Shown: in pieces, positions 1-6,362 of the stretch
Position numbering within the stretch: the first letter of the stretch is position 1
Layout: each line of letters opens with the position of its first letter
Origin: Thermoplasmata archaeon
GTDB taxonomy: Archaea; Thermoplasmatota; Thermoplasmata; Lutacidiplasmatales; UBA184
DNA length: 15,851 bases
NCBI GenBank assembly: GCA_030046135.1
Contig: JASIEC010000006.1
Location: 1 to 15,851 of the forward strand
Direction: 5' to 3'
The notes under the pieces: model-generated
Databases searched by the model: none
Told to the model about the DNA's origin: nothing
The model's input: only the letters and a program-made list of their open reading frames with translations
Program-made: the position numbers and the translations under genes

Positions 1-696
1 CTGGCTCGCCGTCGCCACCTCGTGGTGGTGGGCGTCCATCGTCAGGTGGAAGTCGTCCGTCAGGATGTTGCACATCTTGGCGCGCAGCCCGACCAGGGAG
101 TCGACCGGCGGAGTCCGGTGGTATCCCTCCTTGAAGCGGATCGTCGAGTGGGAGTTGCCGGGCTGCCACGGGGACTCCGACTGGTCGATCAAGTACCCCG
201 CCCCGGCCCAGGCGTCGCGCACCCCGTCGTACGACGGGATCAGCTGCACCTGGTCGAAGACGAAGAACTCGACCTCGGGCCCCCAGTACGACTTGTCGTA
301 CCCCGCCGCGGCGAGCACCCCCTCGGTCTTTCGGGCGACGCCCCGGGGGTCGTGCTCGTACGGGTCCTTCGAGGCGCCGAGCCGAATGTCGCAGATGAAT
401 CGGACCGTGCGACCGACCTCGGGGTTCCAGGGGATGGTGGCGAGCGTCGCCGGATCGGGGACGAGCAGCATGTCGGACTCGTAGATCTCCCGGAACCCCC
501 GGACCGACGAGCCGTCGAGCTTCGGCACGCCCGTGCGGAACATCTCCGCGTCCAGGGCGTGGCGCGGCACGTCGACCTGGTTGAAGCCCCCGTAGACGTC
601 GGTGTAGAACAGCTGGACCCAGCGGACCTTCTCCGACTTCAGCTGCTCGATCGTCGCCTCGCCGCTCGCCGGTGCCCCCCGCCCCTTCGACGCCAC
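1..696 (-). CDS. glnA: Glutamine synthetase, type I (3' end outside the window)
   Basis: This enzyme joins ammonia to glutamate using ATP, the main nitrogen assimilation step, in the cytoplasm. The minus strand reads 232 codons from a GTG at 696 to the window edge without a stop. The beta-grasp domain (about residues 20-105) includes SDMLLVPDPATLATIPW. The start of the catalytic domain has GPEVEFFVFD (metal and glutamate site), PPVDSLVGLRAKM and HHHEVATASQ, where the window cuts it at roughly half the usual family length of about 440-470 residues. An in-frame stop lies shortly upstream of the GTG, and no earlier ATG is available, which supports this start. The gene diverges from the lrp-like gene at 817 with a shared 120-base promoter region that holds a strong palindrome, so Lrp control of glnA is likely. 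A weak TATA-like GAAGTA lies at 732-737. Identification is very sure; the activity of the missing half cannot be judged. Confidence 0.95.
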   Translation of the reverse strand, partial: MASKGRGAPASGEATIEQLKSEKVRWVQLFYTDVYGGFNQVDVPRHALDAEMFRTGVPKLDGSSVRGFREIYESDMLLVPDPATLATIPWNPEVGRTVRFICDIRLGASKDPYEHDPRGVARKTEGVLAAAGYDKSYWGPEVEFFVFDQVQLIPSYDGVRDAWAGAGYLIDQSESPWQPGNSHSTIRFKEGYHRTPPVDSLVGLRAKMCNILTDDFHLTMDAHHHEVATASQ

Positions 697-750
697 GTCC
701 GCCGCCCCCGGGAGGTCCGACCGTCTCGCGCTACTTCAACCTTCACCGGA

Positions 751-776
751 GAAGAGTGGACATGTGTCCACTTCTC
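751..776. promoter_or_regulatory. Near-perfect palindrome, probable Lrp operator between glnA and lrp
   Basis: Two 12-base arms, GAAGAGTGGACA (751-762) and TGTCCACTTCTC (765-776), flank a TG centre. The inner seven bases of each arm (GTGGACA/TGTCCAC) match perfectly, and the outer five differ only by a two-base swap. The site lies between the divergent glnA start (696) and lrp start (817), directly upstream of the lrp TATA-like box and of a weak glnA box. Lrp/AsnC proteins bind such dyads as dimers and often regulate their own gene and their neighbour. The symmetry is seen directly; the assignment to this Lrp is inferred. Confidence 0.6.
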
Positions 777-786
777 ATCCCCCATC

Positions 787-793
787 TCTTATG
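787..793 (+). promoter_or_regulatory. TATA-like box of the lrp-like gene
   Basis: TCTTATG is centred about 27 bases before the ATG at 817, the spacing expected for an archaeal promoter whose transcript starts at or next to the start codon. It supports the 817 start and a leaderless mRNA. The operator at 751-776 ends 11 bases before the box, where bound protein could touch the TBP/TFB complex. Confidence 0.55.
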
Positions 794-816
794 TCGTGCC
801 ACTTCCTTCAAGTTGC

Positions 817-1353
817 ATGCGGCAGACGTCCACCCTGGACCAGCTCGACCGGGCGATCCTCGAGGAGCTCAACGTCGACGCGCGGCGAAGCCACCGCGAG
901 ATCGCCCACCGGCTCCGGGTCTCCCCGACGACGGTGAGCGCGCGCGTCGCGCGCCTCGAGGAGGAGGAGGTGATCCAGGGGTACATCCCCGTCCTCAACG
1001 ACGAGCAGCTCGGTTGGGATCTGTGGGCCGCGATCGGTATCCGGATCTCGAAGGGGCGTCTGCGCGAGGTCGAGGAGCGGCTCGCGCGCGATCCCCACGC
1101 CTACCTGATCTACGACGTCACGGGCGACCACGACGCGCTCGTTGTCGGGCGCTTTCGGGACCGGCGGGACCTCGACCGGTTCGTGAAGCACGCTCTCCAG
1201 GACCCGCACATCGAGCGCTCGAACACCCAGGTGGTGCTCAACCGGGTGAAGGAGGACCGTCGTGTCCCGGTCGTCCTGCGAGGAGGCGACGCGCCGACCG
1301 CGAGCGCGCGCTCGGCGAGCCCTACCGCCGCGGCAACGGCTAAGAGCCCATAG
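817..1353 (+). CDS. Lrp/AsnC family transcriptional regulator
   Basis: A 178-residue cytoplasmic regulator, slightly longer than the usual 140-165. Residues about 7-60 form the N-terminal winged helix-turn-helix: LDQLDRAILEEL, then SHREIAHRLRVSPTTVSARV as recognition region. Residues about 70-145 form the RAM (effector-binding, oligomerising) domain, with AAIGIRISKG and YDVTGDHDALVVGRF, the latter matching the conserved TGxxDxxV core. The last 30 residues are Ala/Arg-rich and look disordered. The frame stays open far upstream, but that part is antisense to glnA; the ATG at 817 is chosen because the homology begins there and a TATA-like box sits 27 bases before it. The gene is divergent from glnA, and Lrp-type control of glnA is known in haloarchaea, so nitrogen or amino-acid sensing is likely. 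The ligand cannot be told from sequence. It may be cotranscribed with the aldolase gene 31 bases downstream. Confidence 0.93.
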   Translation: MRQTSTLDQLDRAILEELNVDARRSHREIAHRLRVSPTTVSARVARLEEEEVIQGYIPVLNDEQLGWDLWAAIGIRISKGRLREVEERLARDPHAYLIYDVTGDHDALVVGRFRDRRDLDRFVKHALQDPHIERSNTQVVLNRVKEDRRVPVVLRGGDAPTASARSASPTAAATAKSP

Positions 1354-1384
1354 CACGGTCGGCGGGCGCACCGGGGGGACGGCG

Positions 1385-2257
1385 ATGGAATGGGGGATGC
1401 GGAACCGGATCGCCCGCATGTTCCCGGCGGCGAGCCAGAACACGGTGATGCTCGCGGTCGACCACGGCTACTTCATGGGGCCGACGCACGGCCTCGAGGA
1501 CCCCCGGGCGACGATCGCGCCGCTCCTGCCGCACGCCGACGCGATCGCCCTCACCCGCGGGGTCCTGCGCGCCTGCGTCCCCCCCGAGAGCCCCACTCCG
1601 ATCGTGCTCCGGGTCTCGGGGGGAGCGACCGTGCTCCGGGAGGACCTGTCCGACGAGACGATCACGGTCGCGATGCGGGACGCCGCGCGCCTGAACGTGA
1701 GCGCGGTCGCGCTGTCGGTGTTCGTGGGAGCCCCCGGCGAGCACCGGTCGCTCGCGAACCTCGCGAAGCTCGTCGACGAGGGTCAGGACGCCGGGATTCC
1801 CGTGATGGCGATCACGGCGGTCGGCAAGGAGCTCGAGAAGCGCGACGCCCGCTACCTCTCCCTCGCCTGTCGGGTCTCGGCCGAGATCGGTGCCCATCTC
1901 GTGAAGACGTACTACTGCGACGGGTTCGAGAAGGTCGTCGAGGGGTGCCCCGTCCCGCTCGTCGTCGCGGGAGGGCCGAAGCTCGACAGCGACCGGGCGG
2001 CGCTCGAGCTCGCGCACGCGGCGATCGAGGCGGGCGCGCACGGACTCGACATGGGCCGGAACATCTGGCAATCCGACCACCCGGTCGCGATGCTGAAGGC
2101 GCTGCGGGCGATCGTCCACGATCGGGCGAGCGTTGCCGAGGCCCTCGACCTTGTCACGGAGCAGGTCGCCGGGGGGCCCCGGGCGAACCGGCCCCCCGTC
2201 GCGCTCGCCCCGGGCGGACGGGTCGCGCCCCCCCGACCGCGCGCCTCGCATCGTTGA
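1385..2257 (+). CDS. lsrF: LsrF-like class I aldolase/thiolase (DeoC/DhnA-type fold)
   Basis: A 290-residue TIM-barrel Schiff-base enzyme. It follows the LsrF subfamily along its whole length: VMLAVDHGYFMGPTHGLED at residues 21-39, ALTRGVLRACVPP, IPVMAITAVGKEL, LVKTYYCDGFEKVVEGCPVP and DMGRNIWQSDHPVAM. Lys174, in VKTYY, is the predicted Schiff-base lysine. In enterobacteria LsrF degrades phospho-AI-2 (3-hydroxy-5-phosphonooxypentane-2,4-dione plus CoA). More distant archaeal relatives make 2-amino-3,7-dideoxy-threo-hept-6-ulosonate for aromatic amino acids or act as fructose-bisphosphate aldolase. The motifs here favour the LsrF branch, but no lsr kinase, transporter or regulator is nearby, so the substrate is open. 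The ATG at 1385 is chosen because LsrF-like sequence (MEWGMRNRIARMF) starts there and a G-rich stretch precedes it; longer starts would overlap lrp. The last 30 residues are a Pro/Arg-rich tail absent from LsrF. Confidence 0.92.
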   Translation: MEWGMRNRIARMFPAASQNTVMLAVDHGYFMGPTHGLEDPRATIAPLLPHADAIALTRGVLRACVPPESPTPIVLRVSGGATVLREDLSDETITVAMRDAARLNVSAVALSVFVGAPGEHRSLANLAKLVDEGQDAGIPVMAITAVGKELEKRDARYLSLACRVSAEIGAHLVKTYYCDGFEKVVEGCPVPLVVAGGPKLDSDRAALELAHAAIEAGAHGLDMGRNIWQSDHPVAMLKALRAIVHDRASVAEALDLVTEQVAGGPRANRPPVALAPGGRVAPPRPRASHR

Positions 2258-2303
2258 ACCCCTCCGCCTCCGGCCGCGACGGCTCCCCGGCGCCGCCGGC
2301 GGA

Positions 2304-2311
2304 GCTATAGG
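2304..2311 (+). promoter_or_regulatory. TATA box of the tRNA-Leu gene
   Basis: GCTATAGG is centred about 28 bases before the first base of the tRNA at 2335, typical of archaeal tRNA promoters. The AT-rich box stands out in an otherwise almost pure GC region. Confidence 0.6.
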
Positions 2312-2334
2312 CGGTGCCGCGTACGGCCCGCCGC

Positions 2335-2419
2335 GCGGGGATCGCCCAGCTTGGTCAAAGGCGCCAGATTCAGGGTCTGGTCCCGTAGGGGTTCGTGGGT
2401 TCAAATCCCTCTCCCCGCA
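2335..2419 (+). tRNA. tRNA-Leu (anticodon CAG)
   Basis: This 85-base class II tRNA decodes CUG. The acceptor stem pairs GCGGGGA (2335-2341) with TCCCCGC (2412-2418), with discriminator A2419, the base expected for leucine. The D stem is GCC/GGC (2344-2346 with 2360-2362). The anticodon stem CCAGA/TCTGG (2364-2368, 2376-2380) holds loop TTCAGGG with CAG at 2371-2373. A long variable arm has the stem CCC/GGG (2382-2384, 2388-2390). The T loop TTCAAAT (2400-2406) is canonical, but the T stem GTGGG/CCCTC has one T-T mismatch (2396 with 2410). CCA is not encoded (GCC follows) and no intron is present. Confidence 0.95.
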
Positions 2420-2564
2420 GCCCCCTCCGAGCCGTTCGCCCGGGGATCGAGAGGGCGAGGAGACGGTGAGCGGCGGATCGATCGGACCGCCGCGCTCGGG
2501 GCCGCCCGGAGGTCGCCCTCGCGCGGCCGTACAAATCGGCTTCCGTCCGGCGGGATTCGCGAAG

Positions 2565-2573
2565 ATTCTTAAC
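2565..2573 (+). promoter_or_regulatory. TATA-like box of the PstS-like gene
   Basis: ATTCTTAAC is centred 28-29 bases before the GTG at 2598, fitting a leaderless transcript and deciding the start codon. The palindrome TTCGCGAA (2556-2563) lies immediately upstream, where the BRE or a small operator could be. The stretch from the tRNA end to this box (2420-2564) shows no gene. Confidence 0.6.
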
Positions 2574-2597
2574 CCGGACCCACGCATCGATTCGACC

Positions 2598-3905
2598 GTG
2601 CAGGGGGGGGCGCCCGCTCTCGATCCGACGACGGTCACGAAGCCGTCGGAGAACGACGGGATCGACCGGTTCGCGGAGGAGGCCCGGGCCGCCGGGCTCG
2701 TCGTGCCCCGACGCGTCGCCCTCAACCCCTGGGTCGCGATCGCCGTCGGCGCCCTCCTCGTCGTCGCGGCCGTGGAGGTGGGGTACGTCGCCCACGGGTT
2801 CTACCTGCAGAGGACCGAGGGTCCGCCGGCTCCGATCCTTCCCGTCTGCACCGCGACGATGGTCCCGTTCAACGGGACGATCAGCTCGACGTTGGACCCG
2901 TCGGCGGTGCCGTGGCTCACCGCCGCGGACAAGCAGATGGCGAGCGCCACCGGCGGGTGCTCGCAGTTGACGTTCGCCGAGAGCTCCGGGGACGGCTACA
3001 CGCCCGAGCTCTCCGCGCTCGCCACCTCCTACGCGGTCTCCGGAGCGCTCCCGAACGCGAGCGATCTCGCGGCGCTGCCCGCCGCGGTCGAGACGATCCC
3101 CGTCGCGCTCTCAGCGGTGGCGGTCGTCTACAACCTTCCGGGGGTCCCCTCGGGGCTCGATCTCTCGGGCGCGGCGCTCGCCGGCATCTTCTCGGGCGCG
3201 ATCACCTCCTGGAACAACTCGACGATCGCCTCGCTCAACCCGTCGGTCTCGCTCGGGGGGCTCCCTCCGATCCAGGTCGTCTACCGGTCGGATCCGACGA
3301 CCTCGACGCTCGGGTTCAGCGAGTACCTCTCCGACGTGAGCCCGGCGTGGAGCTCGTCCGTCGGCTCGGGGCTGACCGTGGCCTGGCCCGTGGGGACCGC
3401 GACGACGTCGCGCAGCGCGGAGCTCGCCAACGTCTCCTCGACCTCGGGGGCGATCGGCTACGTCGAGACGTACGGATCGGACACCCCGGGCGTCGCGGAG
3501 GCCGCGGTCGAGGACTCGGCGGGGGACTTCGCCCTCCCGACCGAGGACTCCGTCTGGAGCGCGGCCCAGTCGTTCAGCACCTCGAAGACCGTCGAGAACG
3601 GGGCGTGGGCGAACCTGTCGCTCGTCAACGCCAGCGCGGCCGGGAGCTACCCGCTCTCCGAACTCGTATACGTCGGGGTCTACCACGATCTCGGCGTCGC
3701 GTATGGGGGAGCGCTCAGCCTCACCACCGCGACCTGGGTGCTCACCTTCCTCTGGTGGCTCACCGGGGTCCCCCTCCTCGCGCCCCTCCCCGGCGGCTAC
3801 ATCGAGGCGGCCGGCGAGATGTTCGCGAACGTGACGTACAACGGGACCGAGATCCTCCACTTCCAGGGCCCGGGCGGCGGGGACGGGGACACCGATGAGT
3901 TCTGA
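2598..3905 (+). CDS. Membrane-anchored PstS-like substrate-binding protein with altered ligand site
   Basis: A 435-residue protein. Residues 1-42 are a charged cytoplasmic tail, residues about 43-66 (from LNPWVAIAVGALLVVAAVEV) a single membrane anchor, and the rest an outward-facing binding domain. PstS-family landmarks are clear: VVYNLPGV, LSGAALAGIFSGAITSWNN, IASLNPSV, VVYRSDPTTSTLGFSEYL, VSPAWSSSVGSG, WPVGTA and SGAIGYVE. However, the phosphate-binding RSDGSGTT loop of PstS reads RSDPTTST (residues 230-237), and the SDAPL Asp region reads SGALP (148-152), so phosphate may not be the ligand. The GTG at 2598 is chosen because a TATA-like box lies 28 bases upstream; the open frame further up crosses the tRNA. 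The stop overlaps the next gene's start by 11 bases, so the two are translationally coupled. No pstC, pstA or pstB is present. Fold assignment is sure; ligand is unknown. Confidence 0.88.
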   Translation: MQGGAPALDPTTVTKPSENDGIDRFAEEARAAGLVVPRRVALNPWVAIAVGALLVVAAVEVGYVAHGFYLQRTEGPPAPILPVCTATMVPFNGTISSTLDPSAVPWLTAADKQMASATGGCSQLTFAESSGDGYTPELSALATSYAVSGALPNASDLAALPAAVETIPVALSAVAVVYNLPGVPSGLDLSGAALAGIFSGAITSWNNSTIASLNPSVSLGGLPPIQVVYRSDPTTSTLGFSEYLSDVSPAWSSSVGSGLTVAWPVGTATTSRSAELANVSSTSGAIGYVETYGSDTPGVAEAAVEDSAGDFALPTEDSVWSAAQSFSTSKTVENGAWANLSLVNASAAGSYPLSELVYVGVYHDLGVAYGGALSLTTATWVLTFLWWLTGVPLLAPLPGGYIEAAGEMFANVTYNGTEILHFQGPGGGDGDTDEF

Positions 3906-5775
3906 GACCGCGGGCCCCGCTCCGGCCCCCGCCCCGCTGTCTCCCGCGGGCGGAGCGGCCCGGATCCTGGAGGGGGTCCGGGGGCGCCTCCTCCTCGTCG
4001 TGCTGGCAGCGGACGCGCTCCTCGGCCTCGGGCTCTGGTGGGCCGGGCTCGCCCCCCCGGTCGCCGGAGCGTTCGGGGCGAGCGGTCCGGTCCGGGTCCT
4101 CCTGTCGCCCGCCTTCCTCGCCGTCGCGGTCGGGGAGATGGTCCTCCTCCCGCTCCTCTCGGGGGCGCGGCTCGACCTCCGGCTCTGGGCTCTCTGGCTC
4201 TCCCCGGCGGCGTTCGTCGCCCTCACCCCCACGCTCCTCCCGGCGGTCGCGGCGCACGGGGCGTTCGTCTACGTCGGCTCCGCGCTCGCCGTGGCGATGT
4301 TCGTGGTCGCCCTCCAGCACCTCTACCGGAGCAAGCAGCTCGCCCCGTCGTCGTTCCGCTTCATGATCGGCTGGTCGTTCGCGGTCACCCTCACCGCCGC
4401 CGGCTGGTTCCTCTGGCGGTTCGGCGACGGGCCGGCGCTCCTCGCCGCGGCGGTCGCGGTCCAGCTCGCCTGGGCCCTCGGGGGAGGCCTCCTCGGGCGC
4501 CCGGCCGTCGCCGAGGAGCGGGTCGCCTGGCTGCTCCGGCCCGGCGGGGTCTTCCTCCTCCTGCTCGGGATCTTCCTCGCGGAGTTCTTCCTCGGGGCCC
4601 TCCTCGACCTCCAGATCGGGGGCCGCTCCTTCCTGCAGTACATACCGTTCGTCCCGCCGACGGGGCCCGGCGCGAGCCTCGCCGGCCAGCTCGCGTACAA
4701 CGGCCTGTGGTTCGCCGCCGCGATCCTCGCCTCGGCGTGGTTCCTCATCGCCGTCGGCTTCACGATGGGGCCGCTCGTCGTCCAGAAGATGCGCGAGGCC
4801 CACCACCGCGGGCAGAAGGCCCGCCTCGGGCTCACGATCGCCGTCTACGGCCTCGCGGCGATCTACATCCCGAGCTTCGCCTCGTCGACGCCGCTCGCGA
4901 GCGTGCCGTGGCTCGCCAACCTCCCCGTGATCGGCTGGGGGTTCGGCCTCCGGGCGGGCGGACCGTTCGAGTCGGGAGTATTCCTCGCGGTCGTCCTGAT
5001 GTACGTCTCCGTGGGGGTCCTGACGGTCCTGTTCGGGCGCAAGGCGCTCTGCTCGGTCCTCTGCGGGGCCGCGCTGATGTACCAGGGGACGACGATCAGC
5101 GAGATGCGGCAGTTCAACCAGACGTCCCGGGTGGGGCGCCACTTCCTCGGGAGCCAGCTGTCGACGGCGTACGTGGTCGCCTCGGGGGTCGCGCTCGTCT
5201 CCCTGTTCGGGGTCTCGCTGTTCTCCCTCCTCCGGCTCCTGCCGCCCGTGCAGATCGCGAACGGGGCGTACGACACCGCCGCGCTCCCGCTGCCGATCAT
5301 GCTCTACTTCGGCGGGATCTGGTTCGCGATGTTCGTGACCACCCCGTTCATCGGCACGTACAACTGCGCCACGACCGGGTTCTGCCACTGGGGGTCGCTC
5401 AGCGTGCCGTTCGCCAAGATCGGGTTCTTCTCCCTCAAGGTCCGCGACAAGAAGGTCTGCCAGGCGTGCACCACGTTCGACTGCGCGAAGGCGTGCCCCG
5501 TCGGCCTCGTCGACATGCCTCTCTACTTCCGGACGAAGGGCGAGTACCGGAGCACGAAGTGCTGCGGCGTCGGCGACTGCGTCGGGGCGTGCCCGTACGG
5601 GAACATGTACCACCAGGACGTGCGCTTCTGGCTCCTTCGGCTCGTGCGGGGCCGCTCGACGGCGCCCCCGCGCGGGACCCCCCTCCCCATGGTCGCGCCC
5701 CGGGCCTCGCCGTCCCCCACGCCCCCCTCGCTCGCCCCGGCGCCGGGGGCCCCCGGCGAGGCGGGCGTCGCGTAG
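3895..5775 (+). CDS. Polytopic membrane protein with C-terminal 4Fe-4S domain (NapH/Fer4_5-like)
   Basis: A 626-residue protein, mostly hydrophobic. About 11-12 membrane segments are visible between residues 30 and 505. GRKALCSVLCGA places Cys386 and Cys390 in a position like the membrane-face Cys motif of NapH/CcoG/NosR-type proteins, and NCATTGFC adds Cys491 and Cys497. The C-terminal cytoplasmic domain carries two cluster motifs: CQACTTFDCAKACP (Cys522, 525, 530, 534) and CCGVGDCVGACP (Cys556, 557, 562, 566). The first has four residues between the second and third Cys where classical ferredoxins have two, and the second starts with a Cys pair. The tail is Pro-rich and disordered. The family passes electrons between membrane quinols and soluble or extracytoplasmic partners. 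It is longer than NapH (about 290) and lacks the NosR FMN-binding domain. It is coupled by an 11-base overlap to the PstS-like gene, suggesting a joint complex. Partner and direction of electron flow are unknown. Confidence 0.88.
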   Translation: MSSETAGPAPAPAPLSPAGGAARILEGVRGRLLLVVLAADALLGLGLWWAGLAPPVAGAFGASGPVRVLLSPAFLAVAVGEMVLLPLLSGARLDLRLWALWLSPAAFVALTPTLLPAVAAHGAFVYVGSALAVAMFVVALQHLYRSKQLAPSSFRFMIGWSFAVTLTAAGWFLWRFGDGPALLAAAVAVQLAWALGGGLLGRPAVAEERVAWLLRPGGVFLLLLGIFLAEFFLGALLDLQIGGRSFLQYIPFVPPTGPGASLAGQLAYNGLWFAAAILASAWFLIAVGFTMGPLVVQKMREAHHRGQKARLGLTIAVYGLAAIYIPSFASSTPLASVPWLANLPVIGWGFGLRAGGPFESGVFLAVVLMYVSVGVLTVLFGRKALCSVLCGAALMYQGTTISEMRQFNQTSRVGRHFLGSQLSTAYVVASGVALVSLFGVSLFSLLRLLPPVQIANGAYDTAALPLPIMLYFGGIWFAMFVTTPFIGTYNCATTGFCHWGSLSVPFAKIGFFSLKVRDKKVCQACTTFDCAKACPVGLVDMPLYFRTKGEYRSTKCCGVGDCVGACPYGNMYHQDVRFWLLRLVRGRSTAPPRGTPLPMVAPRASPSPTPPSLAPAPGAPGEAGVA

Positions 5776-5793
5776 GGACCCGGCCTTTGGGGA

Positions 5794-5837
5794 CGGGCGC
5801 GGGGACTCCGATCGAGAGAGGTCTCTTCTCCCGCCCG
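5794..5837 (+). terminator. Nested inverted repeat after the iron-sulfur protein gene
   Basis: CGGGCGCGGGGA (5794-5805) can pair, with one bulge and one mismatch, with TCTCCCGCCCG (5827-5837), and AGAGA/TCTCT (5815-5819, 5822-5826) forms an inner arm. The structure lies 19 bases after the stop at 5775 and is followed by a TTT at 5858-5860 and another at 5867-5869. It may help end or stabilise the transcript. Archaeal termination depends on T runs rather than hairpins, so this is tentative. Confidence 0.3.
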
Positions 5838-5881
5838 GGCGATCGGCGCGGGCCCCGTTTGCGCAGTTTGTGAACTCGACG

Positions 5882-5889
5882 GGTTATGA
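5882..5889 (+). promoter_or_regulatory. Possible TATA-like box of the 5921 gene
   Basis: GGTTATGA is the only AT-richer octamer in the right area, about 35 bases before the GTG at 5921. This would give a leader of about 9 bases. The match is weak. Confidence 0.3.
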
Positions 5890-5920
5890 CGCCCGGGCCC
5901 CGTCTCGGCAAGGGAGCGTT

Positions 5921-6331
5921 GTGCGGATCCCTCGGGATGCGGACGTGGATCGCCTCCTCGGGCGGCGCGCAGCGGTCGAGTTCCTCGTCGAGGGGTTCGA
6001 GTCGGACCGCCGGGGGGAGGTCGTCCTTTTCCCGCGGCGCCGGACGTGGGCGGCGGGGACCGCCCTCGCGAGGCTGGGGGCGGCGCTCCCGCGCCACGAC
6101 GCCCTGGGGTTCCGCGCCTCCCTCTACGATGCGGGCGGCGCCGACCGCGGGGATCCGATCGTGGCGCTCGACCGCCGCTCGACGAGGGAGCGGCGGGCAC
6201 TCTTCCTCGGGTGTCGGGTGAGAACGCGGCGGACGGGCGCCGCGTGGGAGGAGCTCTTGGTCGCCGAGAGCGCGCCCCGGGCGGCGGAGCGGGAGGGCGT
6301 CGGGGTCGTCCTCGACACGGGACCCGCCTGA
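5921..6331 (+). CDS. Hypothetical protein, small, soluble
   Basis: I do not recognise this 136-residue protein. It has no membrane segment, a single Cys (in FLGCRVRTRR) and many charged residues. It alternates likely strands and helices: IPRDADVDRLLGRRAAVEF, then GEVVLFPRRRTWAAGTALA, a loop rich in Asp/Gly, and STRERRALFLGCRV. Third codon positions are strongly GC-biased from 5921 onward and much less so between 5870 and 5920. A GGAG lies four bases before the GTG at 5921, so this start is preferred over the in-frame GTG at 5870. It ends 31 bases before the MFS transporter gene on the same strand and is probably in one operon with it. Coding is likely; function is unknown. Confidence 0.65.
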   Translation: MRIPRDADVDRLLGRRAAVEFLVEGFESDRRGEVVLFPRRRTWAAGTALARLGAALPRHDALGFRASLYDAGGADRGDPIVALDRRSTRERRALFLGCRVRTRRTGAAWEELLVAESAPRAAEREGVGVVLDTGPA

Positions 6332-6362
6332 GCTCGGCCGACGACGAGGGGTCGAGGCGCTC

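Noticed and set aside
22..816. Upstream extension of the lrp open frame
   Set aside because: It is antisense to glutamine synthetase and has no family similarity; the TATA-like box and homology support the start at 817.
2133..2597. Upstream extension of the PstS-like frame
   Set aside because: It overlaps the aldolase end and runs through the tRNA-Leu gene; the promoter at 2565 supports the GTG at 2598.
3760..5613. A 617-codon minus-strand frame rich in Glu/Arg
   Set aside because: It is the antisense shadow of the membrane iron-sulfur protein, whose hydrophobic segments read as charged repeats in reverse.
2598..5775. A conventional Pst phosphate transporter
   Set aside because: No PstC, PstA or PstB sequence follows, and the phosphate-binding residues are changed.
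5870..5920. Longer N-terminus for the small unknown protein (GTG at 5870)
   Set aside because: Codon third positions are not GC-biased there, no ribosome binding site precedes it, and the possible TATA-like box would lie inside it.
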